A stretch of 64,000 nt of DNA from Trinickia mobilis. GTDB taxonomy: Bacteria > Pseudomonadota > Gammaproteobacteria > Burkholderiales > Burkholderiaceae. The stretch lies in assembly GCF_017315705.1 (NCBI RefSeq), contig NZ_JAFLRF010000002.1, positions 372,001-436,000 of the forward strand. Direction: 5' to 3'. A program made the translations under genes and the position numbers. Positions 27,870 to 35,293 of the stretch are shown here, piece by piece (position 1 is the first letter of the stretch; every line of letters begins with the position of its first letter). The notes under the pieces were generated by a model. That model had not been told where the DNA came from. It saw only the letters and a program-made list of their open reading frames with translations, and ran no database searches.

Positions 27870-28618
27870 TGTCGAGCTACAGCGACCTCCTCGACAGCTT
27901 CGCGGCCTCGCTTGACGACGAGTCGCGCGCGCCCGCAGGCCTAACCGACGCAACGCGCACGCACATCGAGGTCTACCGCAACAACGTGCGGCTCAACCGC
28001 ATCGCGGCGCTCGCCGATGCGTTCACGCACGTCGTCACGCTCGTGGGCAGCGACTACTTCCGCTCGCTCGCGCGGGCCTTCGTCATCGCGACGCCGGCCG
28101 CATCGGCCAATCTGCACGACGACGGCGCCGCCCTGCCCGCCTTCATCCGAGGCTTCGCACCCGCCGCCGACCTGCCCTATCTCGGCGACGTCGCCGAAGT
28201 CGACTGGCTGATGCAGCGGGCCTATTACGCCGACGACAGCGCGCCGCTCAATCGCGCCTCGCTTGCCGAGCTCGGACCCGATCGGTTTGCCGCTGCTTCG
28301 CTGCGGTTTAGCGCGTCCGTGGGTGTCGCGCGCTCGGCGAAGTGGCCGATCGCCGACATCGTCGCGATGCACGAAGGCGGTCCGGCGGCGTCCCTCGATG
28401 CGGGCGGGCAAGCGGTCCTCGTCTGGCGCGAAGGCTTCGCCGTGCGCTGGCGCGCTATCGACGGCGACGAAACGCAAGTGGTCGCCGCGCTATGGAAAGG
28501 CAGCAGCATCGAAAACGCCCTGTCGCACGCCTGCGGCGATCCGAATTCGTTGCTCGCGCATCTATTCAGTCATGGGCTCGTCCATGCCATAGTGGAACCT
28601 GAAAATGGAAAACACTAA
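27869..28618 (+). CDS. bufC: BufC, DUF2063 partner of BufB
   Basis: A 249-residue protein of the DUF2063 putative DNA-binding/peptide-binding family that pairs with MNIO enzymes and helps bind the precursor. The N-terminal HxEVYRNNVRLNRIAALADAF segment (about 28-50) and LPYLGDVAEVDWLMQRAYY (about 105-123) are family hallmarks. It starts at the TGATG overlap with bufB and its 3' end overlaps the doxX start by 14 nt. No frameshift is visible. Confidence 0.9.
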   Translation: MSSYSDLLDSFAASLDDESRAPAGLTDATRTHIEVYRNNVRLNRIAALADAFTHVVTLVGSDYFRSLARAFVIATPAASANLHDDGAALPAFIRGFAPAADLPYLGDVAEVDWLMQRAYYADDSAPLNRASLAELGPDRFAAASLRFSASVGVARSAKWPIADIVAMHEGGPAASLDAGGQAVLVWREGFAVRWRAIDGDETQVVAALWKGSSIENALSHACGDPNSLLAHLFSHGLVHAIVEPENGKH

Positions 28619-29074
28619 TCTCGCCTGCCGCTTGTACGGCCGCTTCGGGGCCATCGCTGTCGCTCTGCAGCCGCTCATCGCGCTGGCCGTGCGGCTCTAC
28701 TTGTTCCGCGTGTTCTTCGTATCCGGGCTCCTCAAGCTGCGGGACTGCGGCAGCCCCCGTATCTCTTCACGAGCGAATATCATGTGCCGGTGTTGCCGCC
28801 GGCTGTCGCCGCCGTGATGGGCGCAGGCGGCGAGCCGATCTTTCCGATCCTGCTCTTGCTCGGACGGCGCGGACACTTCGCTGCGGCGGGGCTGTTCGTC
28901 GTCAACCTGGTTGCGGTGATCTCCTACCCGGGATTCGAACCTGTGATGATTAAAGACCATGTGCTGTGGGCCGTGCTGATCGCCTATCTCTTCTTTCGCG
29001 GCACCGGACGCTGGTCGCTCGACGGCCCGCTCAATCGTCCCAAGTCCGCAAAGCTGCGGGAGGAGCCCGTTTGA
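28605..29074 (+). pseudogene. DoxX-family membrane protein, frameshifted
   Basis: Two frames together make one DoxX protein. The first (28605 to about 28757) encodes LYLFRVFFVSGLLKLRDC, the usual first helix; the second resumes at about 28759 with YLFTSEYHVPVLPP and continues through VVNLVAVISYPG and HVLWAVLIAYLFF to the stop at 29074. The break lies in the C-run of ggcagcccccgtat (28750-28761), needing +1 or -2 nt. DoxX genes commonly accompany bufABC. Either a real mutation or a sequence error in a homopolymer. Its stop overlaps the sigma-factor start. Confidence 0.82.
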
Positions 29075-29682
29075 CGCGGGAGGCGGCGCGCGCCGCGCAC
29101 GACGATCCGATCTATCTGGCGCAATTGCGTCTGGATTTGTTGCGCTTTGCGCGGCTGCAACTGCGCGATGCGGCCGCGGCGGAAGACGCGGTGCAGGAGG
29201 CGCTCGCCGCCGCGTGGACGCAAGCCGAACGGTTTGCGGGGCAATCGGAGCACAAGACATGGGTGTTCGGCATCCTGCGTCACAAGCTGATCGACACGCT
29301 GCGTGCGCGGCAGCGGACGATCAACCTGTCGGCGCTCGAATCGGAATTGGACTGCGAGGCGTTGCTCGATAAAGAGCTATTCAAGGACAACGGCCATTGG
29401 ACGCCGCATGCGAAGCCGCGTCCGTGGGCGACGCCCGAAACGGAATTGCAGCGACAGCAGTTCTGGCGTCTGTTCGAGGCTTGTCTCGAGCACCTGCCCG
29501 AGCAGATCAGCCGCGTATTCATGATGCGCGAATTCCTCGACCTCGATACCGAGGACATTTGCGCCGAGCTCAAGCTCACCGCGAATCACTGCAGCGTGTT
29601 GATCTATCGCGCGCGGCTCAGGCTGCGCACGTGTCTGTCCGAGAAGGGGCTGCGCAGGGAGGACGCGAATGGGGAAGTGTAA
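29071..29682 (+). CDS. ECF-type RNA polymerase sigma factor
   Basis: A 203-residue ECF sigma factor. Region 2 (about residues 15-80) has AAEDAVQEALAAAW and KTWVFGILRHKLID; region 4 (about 135-190) has LPEQISRVFMMREFLDLDTEDICAEL with a helix-turn-helix and VLIYRARLRLR. The likely start is the TTG at 29071, overlapping the doxX stop in TTGA and preceded by GGGAGGAG. Its 3' end overlaps the next gene by 14 nt, which encodes a zinc-finger anti-sigma. Together they probably regulate the buf promoter at 26620. Confidence 0.92.
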   Translation: MTREAARAAHDDPIYLAQLRLDLLRFARLQLRDAAAAEDAVQEALAAAWTQAERFAGQSEHKTWVFGILRHKLIDTLRARQRTINLSALESELDCEALLDKELFKDNGHWTPHAKPRPWATPETELQRQQFWRLFEACLEHLPEQISRVFMMREFLDLDTEDICAELKLTANHCSVLIYRARLRLRTCLSEKGLRREDANGEV

Positions 29683-29872
29683 GGACGTGACTCGTCTGTT
29701 GTCGGATGCGCTCGACCGGCGCCTGAGCCCGGGGGAATGGCTGGCCATCGGCGTCCATTTGCCCGTTTGCAGCGGATGCCGCAATTTTCGCAAGCAGATT
29801 GCGCTGCTGCGCAGTGCATCGCAGGAAGTCAGCGGCGGAGAACGCGTCACGCCCGACGAGCCGCAGGACTGA
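29669..29872 (+). CDS. Small zinc-finger (zf-HC2) anti-sigma factor
   Basis: A 67-residue soluble protein with the HxxxCxxC zinc motif HLPVCSGC (about residues 30-37) in the anti-sigma domain layout (CKDVTRLLSDALDRRLSPGEW). It overlaps the ECF sigma gene upstream by 14 nt, which fixes the pair. No membrane span is present, so it is a cytosolic type that may sense metal or redox state directly. Last gene of the buf operon. Confidence 0.87.
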   Translation: MGKCKDVTRLLSDALDRRLSPGEWLAIGVHLPVCSGCRNFRKQIALLRSASQEVSGGERVTPDEPQD

Positions 29873-29919
29873 TGCTTCGTCGGGCGGGGGTTCTCGCGCT
29901 TGCGATTGGCAAAGCGTCC

Positions 29920-30328
29920 TTAAGTCAACGCGCCCCACAGCACGAGCGTCAACGCGAGACCCGCCACAGAGACGATCGTCAGCAATATCGACCAGACGGA
30001 CACGGTTTGCTTCAGCGTCAAGCCGAAGTACTCGCGCACCAACTAGAAGCCCGCGTCGTGCACGTGGCAAAAGAACACCGACCCCGCCCCGATCGAAAGC
30101 TCAGGATGGTGACGAGCGAAATCGCAAAACCGGGCGGCTCGCCATGACGAAGATGATCGGCACCATCATCACAAGAGCGGCTTCAAAGAAGAGCGGCAAG
30201 CCGAGGATGATCGCGACGAGCGTCATCATCCAAGGCAGCGAGCGTGGCGTCGAATGCTTGAGTATCGTCGAGACGAGCCGGCCGGCCGCGCCGGATTCGG
30301 CCATCAAGGCGCCTAGGGCGCGCTCACG
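29920..30328 (-). pseudogene. Gluconate permease (GntP family) remnant
   Basis: Minus-strand remains of a GntP transporter. The upstream part (30328 to about 30120) encodes ALMAESGAAGRLV and LGLPLFFEAALVMMVPIIFV, matching a central GntP segment. After a junction near 30085-30110, the frame gives GAGSVFFCHVHDAGF-stop-LVREYFGLTLKQ and the normal C-terminus WGALT to the TAA at 29920. So the N-terminus and a middle part are deleted, and a TGG has become TAG (at about 30044). The truncated N-terminal edge coincides with repeat copy B. Confidence 0.8.
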
Positions 30329-30515
30329 CTAATAACAAGCTTGCGAACTTGTCTTGCCGGCTGTCCCCCAAGGGGACTTCCTGCGCCCCGAAGGAAGTGG
30401 CCTTGGGCCGCCGGGCGGGGGACTTCCTTCGGGGCGCAGTGCAAGGAGGCCGGAGCGCCGTTTGGCCTCGCCAAACAAGCGAGAAGCGACGCCGCAATGC
30501 GGCCGGCAAGACACG
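30320..30515. repeat. Dispersed palindromic repeat, copy B
   Basis: Core at 30372-30410 identical over 39 nt to copy C and reverse-complement of copy A. A 16-bp perfect inverted repeat, GCGCCCCGAAGGAAGT against ACTTCCTTCGGGGCGC, spans the core. The outer arms TGTCTTGCCGGC (about 30351) and GCCGGCAAGACA (about 30502) form a further 12-bp inverted repeat around the element. It abuts the gntP remnant. Confidence 0.8.
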
Positions 30516-30524
30516 TTCCCGTGA

Positions 30525-30884
30525 TTAAAAGGCTCCTTCTTCGGGCTGGCCGCCAGAAGGGCCGATCGCCGCTTTTCCGTTGCGCACGACGATCGGACGC
30601 TGCAACAAGATTGGATGGGCGGCAATTGCTTCGTATAACTGATCATCCGTCAACGTCTGGTTCACGAGCCCGAGTTCTTTGTATGGCGCTTCGTTATCGC
30701 GAAGCATATCGCGCACCGAACCGCCCAGCATTCGATGCAATTCCTTAAATTGCACGACGGTCGGAGGTTGTTGCAGGTACTCGACGATATCGACAGAGTC
30801 GCCGGATACGTTGAAGGTGTTGGCGGCGAGATCGCATGCGCCTCTCGACTTGGAACAACAGGGATTGTGATAGATCGTGATCGT
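30525..30884 (-). CDS. arsC: Arsenate-reductase-family protein ArsC, start codon unclear
   Basis: A thioredoxin-fold ArsC. The active site HNPCCSKSR (Cys followed by SKSR), VEYLQQPP and the C-terminal LLQRPIVVRNGKAAIG are clear, giving the usual length of about 119 residues if read from 30884. The codon at the expected start is ACG; there is no ATG or GTG near it in frame. An ATG at 30925 is in a different frame, and in-frame TTG codons lie much further up in non-family DNA. The gene may start at an unusual codon, need a frameshift correction, or be silent. Confidence 0.7.
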   Translation of the reverse strand, partial: TITIYHNPCCSKSRGACDLAANTFNVSGDSVDIVEYLQQPPTVVQFKELHRMLGGSVRDMLRDNEAPYKELGLVNQTLTDDQLYEAIAAHPILLQRPIVVRNGKAAIGPSGGQPEEGAF

Positions 30885-31650
30885 GAAGTCGGGGAGTCGA
30901 CGCGTGGATTTGACAGGCGATTCATTGTAGCGGGTGATGGGTTGGGGTGAGGTCGGGGTTGGTATGACGGGGTTGTCTGGAATGGTGGAGTCGGTGCTCA
31001 AGGAAACCTGTTGGTCGCCGGCCAAGGGGAGATGGGATCTGTGGTCGGAAGGGATTTGTCTACAACGCGGGTTGCGCAATTTTTTTGGGGGGTCGCTTGC
31101 GAACGCTTAAAGCGGCGGAAACCATTCGCGATATTTCTGTGCTGCCGGGTTAGCGTCGATTTGCACCTCGATGGGTTTGAGGGGCGGCTCAGGAAAATTG
31201 CCGCTAAATCCGGTGATTCAGCCATTCAAGTCATCGCGAAATGCGACATGCGACATGCGACAAAATAGGCCCAAAACAAACAAGGCCAGCTAATTGACGC
31301 ATGAATTGGACTATTCGAAGGCTGGGGCCTGTTCACGCTAAAAGCAGGCTTGCGAATGTGCCTTGCCGATCGTAGAACAGGCCCCGGGTTGCTGGGCACG
31401 CACGCGATTAGGTCTCGCAAATCGCTGGTTAAGACTTAAGAGCGTAGGGAGCAGAAAGCATCGATAGGATGCGTCGGCGTAGGTAACCGATTTCGCTAGA
31501 CGTCTCGAGTTAGAGAGATCATCGAGTGCCACGCCAGATAGCGATCACTTGTCGGCCAATCTTCCGCGAGCAAAGTAGGTCCATCCTTGGCGGCGCGAGG
31601 CCTCGCTAGTTCTCACTGCTCGAAAACCAAGATACCCCCGCCGGGGGCCG
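30885..31650. other. Intergenic region, no gene seen
   Basis: No credible coding sequence. A unit at 31327-31372 (TGTTCACGCTAA, then GGCTTGCGAA and TTGCCG) closely resembles the edge of repeat copy B at 30322-30355, so it is a partial relative of the dispersed repeat. The stretch 30940-31010 is rich in GGGGTT/GGTTGG. The rest shows nothing recognisable. Confidence 0.5.
31327..31388. repeat. Partial relative of the dispersed repeat edge
   Basis: GGCCTGTTCACGCTAA followed by AGGCTTGCGAATGTG and CCTTGCCG matches the left edge of copy B with few changes; AACAGGCC at 31377-31384 mirrors the GGCCTGTT at the start, giving terminal inverted repeats of 8 bp. Confidence 0.55.
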
Positions 31651-31680
31651 CCGCCAGATTTATGCGCATAAATCTGGCGG
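31651..31680. promoter_or_regulatory. parS: parS-like centromere site inside a perfect 30-bp palindrome
   Basis: The core TTTATGCGCATAAA (31659-31672) is extended to a perfect 15+15 palindrome from CCGCCAG to CTGGCGG. The core equals the parS sequence published for chromosome 2 of Burkholderia cenocepacia (GTTTATGCGCATAAAC) except at the outermost bases. Lies 0.4 kb upstream of parA. Confidence 0.85.
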
Positions 31681-31960
31681 CACATCGTCCGCGGCACGAG
31701 TAACCGAGACAACGTCCGATCGCGTCTCGTAGCCGCACCGGCGGATTCGAATCGCAGCCGGAACGGCCGGTGCGATTAGAACTTGTCACCGCAACGGCGG
31801 ACCATAGACCTAGACCTCTTGCGCACGCACTCAAACTAGCGATCGCGGCCGGGATGCGATTTGTTTTCGACGCTGGTATAACGGCGCCCATTGAATCGAA
31901 CGGATAAGGGGCACTGGTTCTACACATGCCGATGGACACCTCGCCGTAGCCTCCACCCGC

Positions 31961-31974
31961 TTTATGCGCATAAA
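31961..31974. promoter_or_regulatory. parS: parS-like centromere site
   Basis: TTTATGCGCATAAA, second exact copy of the palindromic core, 100 bp upstream of parA. The flanking base on the right (C) matches the longer published form. Confidence 0.88.
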
Positions 31975-32018
31975 CATCCCCCAAACGGTTATTTCGTAGC
32001 GCTGCCACGACGAAATGA

Positions 32019-32046
32019 TTGAAATGAAAATATTTCCCGGTAGAAT
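32019..32046 (+). promoter_or_regulatory. Probable parA promoter
   Basis: TTGAAA (32019-32024) and TAGAAT (32041-32046) with a 16-bp spacer, 30 nt upstream of the parA start. Fits a sigma-70 promoter. A parS site lies 45 bp upstream, so ParB or ParA binding could repress it. Confidence 0.6.
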
Positions 32047-32075
32047 TCACCAACCTCGATAAGGGAGCAAAAAAA

Positions 32076-32738
32076 TTGGCAGCGGAAATCGTCGCGGTAA
32101 CTCAACAAAAGGGTGGGGTCGGTAAAAGCACCATTGCCATGCATCTCGGGGCGGCTTTCCACGAAAAGGGCAAGCGAGTGCTCGTCGTAGATGCCGACGG
32201 TCAAAACACGCTAGTTCATTGGGCTAGCGCCTCTTCGGAAGGTGATTCGGGCATCCCGTTCCCGGTCGTGAACCTCTCGGAAGCAGGCAGCCAGATCCAT
32301 CGCGAGATCAAGAAGTTCATTAACGACTACGACATCATTGTCGTTGATTGCCCACCGTCCATCACCGAAAAGGTCTCCGGAGTCGTCCTGCTCGCGGCGA
32401 CGATCGCTGTCATTCCAACCTCCTCATCGCCAGCCGATTATTGGTCGAGCGTCGGACTCGTCAAACTCATCCAGCAAGCGCAAGTGATGAACGAGGACCT
32501 TCGTGCGGTGTTCCTGCTCAACAAGACCGAAGAAAAACGGATGTTGACGCGCGAACTCAAGCGCGCATTGGAAGAACTCGGCTTCCCCTTGCTGAAAACA
32601 CAAATCCCGACGCGCGAAGCCTATAAGCAGGCAATGGCACTCGGGCAGACGGTGCTCCAAATGAGTGACCGTGGCGCGAGGCTCGCCGCCGTCGAAATCC
32701 GTGCATGTGCGGACGAAATCGCCGCCTTGCTACCCTGA
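32076..32738 (+). CDS. parA: Replicon partition ATPase ParA
   Basis: A 220-residue Walker-type partition ATPase. The deviant Walker A KGGVGKST (about 12-19), the DADGQ switch (about 44-48) and VDCPPS Walker B (about 90) are intact. No N-terminal DNA-binding extension, so it is of the short (type Ib-like) form found on Burkholderia secondary replicons. The start is TTG at 32076 after AAGGGAG. A parS copy lies between its stop and the parB ATG. Segregates the replicon together with ParB and the three parS sites. Confidence 0.95.
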   Translation: MAAEIVAVTQQKGGVGKSTIAMHLGAAFHEKGKRVLVVDADGQNTLVHWASASSEGDSGIPFPVVNLSEAGSQIHREIKKFINDYDIIVVDCPPSITEKVSGVVLLAATIAVIPTSSSPADYWSSVGLVKLIQQAQVMNEDLRAVFLLNKTEEKRMLTRELKRALEELGFPLLKTQIPTREAYKQAMALGQTVLQMSDRGARLAAVEIRACADEIAALLP

Positions 32739-32739
32739 A

Positions 32740-32753
32740 TTTATGCGCATAAA
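32740..32753. promoter_or_regulatory. parS: parS-like site in the parA-parB junction
   Basis: TTTATGCGCATAAA, third exact copy, sitting in the 24-bp gap between parA and parB, just before the parB start. Its place allows ParB to control its own expression (inference). Confidence 0.88.
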
Positions 32754-32762
32754 GGACCCTGA

Positions 32763-33824
32763 ATGAAACCTTCCCAATTCGCCAAAGGCTTCCAAGCGCG
32801 CCCTGAAACGACTAGCAGCGAGAAAAGAACCGCGCTTGATCGCTTGAATGCGATCGACGGCATCGTCAAGAGTGATGGATCTACCCCCGCCGGAAAGGCA
32901 CCCGGTCGTTCGAGCCAGCCGCTCGTCGCCGTGCCGCAGGCCGACGATCAAGCGCATGACAGCGAATCGCCGCAATATCGCGCTTGGCGCATCGAGCACG
33001 GATATGGTCCCGGCCAGGTCATCGAACTTGCGCTCAAAGCGATTAAGCCGAGTCCGTTTAACCCACGGCACTTCTATTTGAAGTCGTCGATCGCCGAATT
33101 GGCAGTCAACCTTGCGAAGCAAGGACAGCAGCAGGCCATTCACGTCATTCCCGATTACGACAATCCCGGCACCTACTTCGTCAGCGACGGCGGACGACGC
33201 GTTCGAGCACTCAAGGAGGCCAATAAGGAAACAGTCAAAGCCATCGTCATCGATTTGCCGATCGGCATCCAGAGCTACAAGCTCGGCTATGACCTGAACG
33301 TTCAGCGCGATTCACAAACCGTTTTTGATAACGCGGTCGTCTGGAAGCGTTTCCTCGACGATAAGCATTTTCAAAGTCAGAAGGAGCTCGCCGAGCACCT
33401 CGGCCTCGATGAATCAACCGTCGCCGTCGCGCTTTCCATTGCAAAGTTGCCGGAAGTCGTGATGCAAGAAATGGTCGCAAGGCCGGACCGTTTCGGATCA
33501 AACATGGCCTATCAGGTTGGCCGATATCATTCGGCCCGGGGAATCGACTCTACGTTACGTCTGATCAACAAGATCCTGTCGGACGATCTGAGCACGCGGC
33601 AAGTTGCGGATATCGTGAAGGGCAGGGCCAGCACGCAAGAAAGCGCGAAGCCCGCGGGGCGTCAGCGCTACGCGCAGCGGATGGAGATCAAGCTGGACGG
33701 CGTATCTGTCGGTGACTTGAAATCTTACGGCGACGACCGTCTCGAATTGCGGCTGCGCGGGTTGTCGAAGGAAAAGCGGGACGACATCTTGCGGCAGATT
33801 GAAAATATGCTGCTGCCGAACTAA
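32763..33824 (+). CDS. parB: Centromere-binding protein ParB
   Basis: A 353-residue ParB/Spo0J-family protein. The N-terminal 70 residues are variable; then FNPRHFY and SIAELAVNLAKQGQQQAI, the GGRRVRAL arginine patch of the CTP-binding domain (about 140-145), and an HTH (LAEHLGLDESTVAVALS, about 208-224). A C-terminal dimerisation region ends at residue 353. It follows parA after a parS site and runs toward repA. Confidence 0.95.
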   Translation: MKPSQFAKGFQARPETTSSEKRTALDRLNAIDGIVKSDGSTPAGKAPGRSSQPLVAVPQADDQAHDSESPQYRAWRIEHGYGPGQVIELALKAIKPSPFNPRHFYLKSSIAELAVNLAKQGQQQAIHVIPDYDNPGTYFVSDGGRRVRALKEANKETVKAIVIDLPIGIQSYKLGYDLNVQRDSQTVFDNAVVWKRFLDDKHFQSQKELAEHLGLDESTVAVALSIAKLPEVVMQEMVARPDRFGSNMAYQVGRYHSARGIDSTLRLINKILSDDLSTRQVADIVKGRASTQESAKPAGRQRYAQRMEIKLDGVSVGDLKSYGDDRLELRLRGLSKEKRDDILRQIENMLLPN

Positions 33825-33856
33825 GCGGCACTCGTTGCGATAAAGAGAGGAAAAGA

Positions 33857-33878
33857 AACGCCGCGCTTACGCGGCGTT
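33857..33878. terminator. Convergent parB/repA hairpin
   Basis: AACGCCGCG with loop CTTA and CGCGGCGTT, a perfect 9-bp stem between the parB stop and the repA stop, which it touches. No long T-run, but placed as a bidirectional terminator. Confidence 0.6.
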
Positions 33879-35226
33879 ATGCGGCGCGCGGTTGGCTTAG
33901 CGTGAACGAAAGCAGATCGCCATCGGTCGGCTCACCCCATGTCTTGCGCGCGAGCCAATCGAAGAAAGCCGTTTCCGCCAGCTTCGAGTCCAATCCGCGC
34001 CGGCGCCAATCGTCACGCAAATGGGTGCCGAGTTCCGGGAGCATGTCTTCCTCGAACGACTGACGCGCGAGTTCCTGTTCGGAATCGCCCTGCTCGTCGT
34101 AAAGTGCGCGGGCTTCCTTGCGCCGATAGGCCGCGTACTCGCCGAGCAGACGCGCCTTCAAATCATCGGGCGGTGCCGCTGCAGCCTTGCCGCTGCTGGT
34201 AGCCGACGGCAACGCATCCAGCGGGGGCGCATAACCCTTCTTCAATGCGTCCTTGAAGAGCGCCGGCGCGCTGCGCACCGGCGGGAGCGTCGTGCTGCGC
34301 ATACGCTGCTCGGTCATTTGCAGCGCCGCGCGAATCCGGTTTTCTTCACTATCGGCGTAAAGCGTCTGCGCTTCCTTGAGCGGAATGCCAATCTTGACCA
34401 TGCGATCGACCAACGTGCTGTCGAACACATTCGGATGCTCATCGAGCGCGAGCATCGGCTGCTTGCGCTCCGTCACTCGGAACTGAATTTCAGCAACACG
34501 CCGTCCTTCGCGATGCTCGATCAATTCGACGAAAATATTCGTCACTGCGTTGACTTCCGCGATGGCCGGACGCAGGTAGTCACGCTTGAAGTATTTGTAC
34601 TCGCGCTTGGCTTCATCGCCGGCTTCGGTATCCGGCGTACCCGATAAAATGGGCCGCCACCATTCCCACGACTCGCGCATTGTCAAGTGGCTGGGATTGG
34701 TCAAGTACCGCACGCAGATTTCGTAAAGCGCGAGGCCGGCGCTGCTGCGCAATTGGCTCTGGAATTGAAGGCTCAAACGCGCGTATTGGACCGGGTCCAA
34801 CAGCTTCTTCTTGATCTTCGGCGCAAACGAGAATTCGACCCACACCCGGCGCGTCGTTGGGTCTTCAAGAATTTCGGCGTCGGCGATGAGCGTCGAGATG
34901 CCCCATTTGCGCCCCGGCTTCTGGCTCGACGTGCCCTGGCTCCATTCGACCTGGACCGACACCATGCGCCGCAAGTGCTCCTTGACCAGCGCAGTATCGT
35001 TCGAATCGAACGCGGAGTTCGCGACGATATCGGAAAGCAGCGCACGATACGTGTCTCCCGACTCGTCGGCCTGCTGGGCAACGGCCAGGAGCACGTTGAA
35101 GAGCTTGCGCGTAAGGAGCGTGATTTTCCCGCTCTTCGGCTGAATCGCGATCGCTTCGACAGCTTTGCGCAATTCGGCGGAGCTTGGGCTCACCACATCG
35201 GTTTTCTTCGCGCGCTTCGTTGCCAT
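33877..35226 (-). CDS. repA: Replication initiator RepA of a secondary replicon
   Basis: A 449-residue initiator of the Rep_3-like winged-helix class. Two winged-helix domains are suggested: LTRKLFNVLLAVAQQ with the following helices (about 38-120), and LALYEICVRYLTNP to AEVNAVTNIFVELIEHREGRRVAEIQF (about 175-250). The C-terminal part (about 300-449) is a charged helical region specific to Burkholderia-type initiators. It is transcribed away from the iteron array, and an iteron at 35294 lies 68 bp before its start, which suggests autorepression. Convergent with parB. Confidence 0.92.
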   Translation of the reverse strand: MATKRAKKTDVVSPSSAELRKAVEAIAIQPKSGKITLLTRKLFNVLLAVAQQADESGDTYRALLSDIVANSAFDSNDTALVKEHLRRMVSVQVEWSQGTSSQKPGRKWGISTLIADAEILEDPTTRRVWVEFSFAPKIKKKLLDPVQYARLSLQFQSQLRSSAGLALYEICVRYLTNPSHLTMRESWEWWRPILSGTPDTEAGDEAKREYKYFKRDYLRPAIAEVNAVTNIFVELIEHREGRRVAEIQFRVTERKQPMLALDEHPNVFDSTLVDRMVKIGIPLKEAQTLYADSEENRIRAALQMTEQRMRSTTLPPVRSAPALFKDALKKGYAPPLDALPSATSSGKAAAAPPDDLKARLLGEYAAYRRKEARALYDEQGDSEQELARQSFEEDMLPELGTHLRDDWRRRGLDSKLAETAFFDWLARKTWGEPTDGDLLSFTLSQPRAA

Positions 35227-35293
35227 GCGTCGGGTCGAAATGAGATTTCCGGAGAGGATACCGACTGCGGTGAAGCACGTCTATAGGCACACC

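Noticed and set aside
31613-32053. A 146-codon minus-strand frame across two parS sites
   Set aside because: It runs through perfect palindromes and ends at the parA promoter; no family features, so the region is treated as centromere and promoter DNA.
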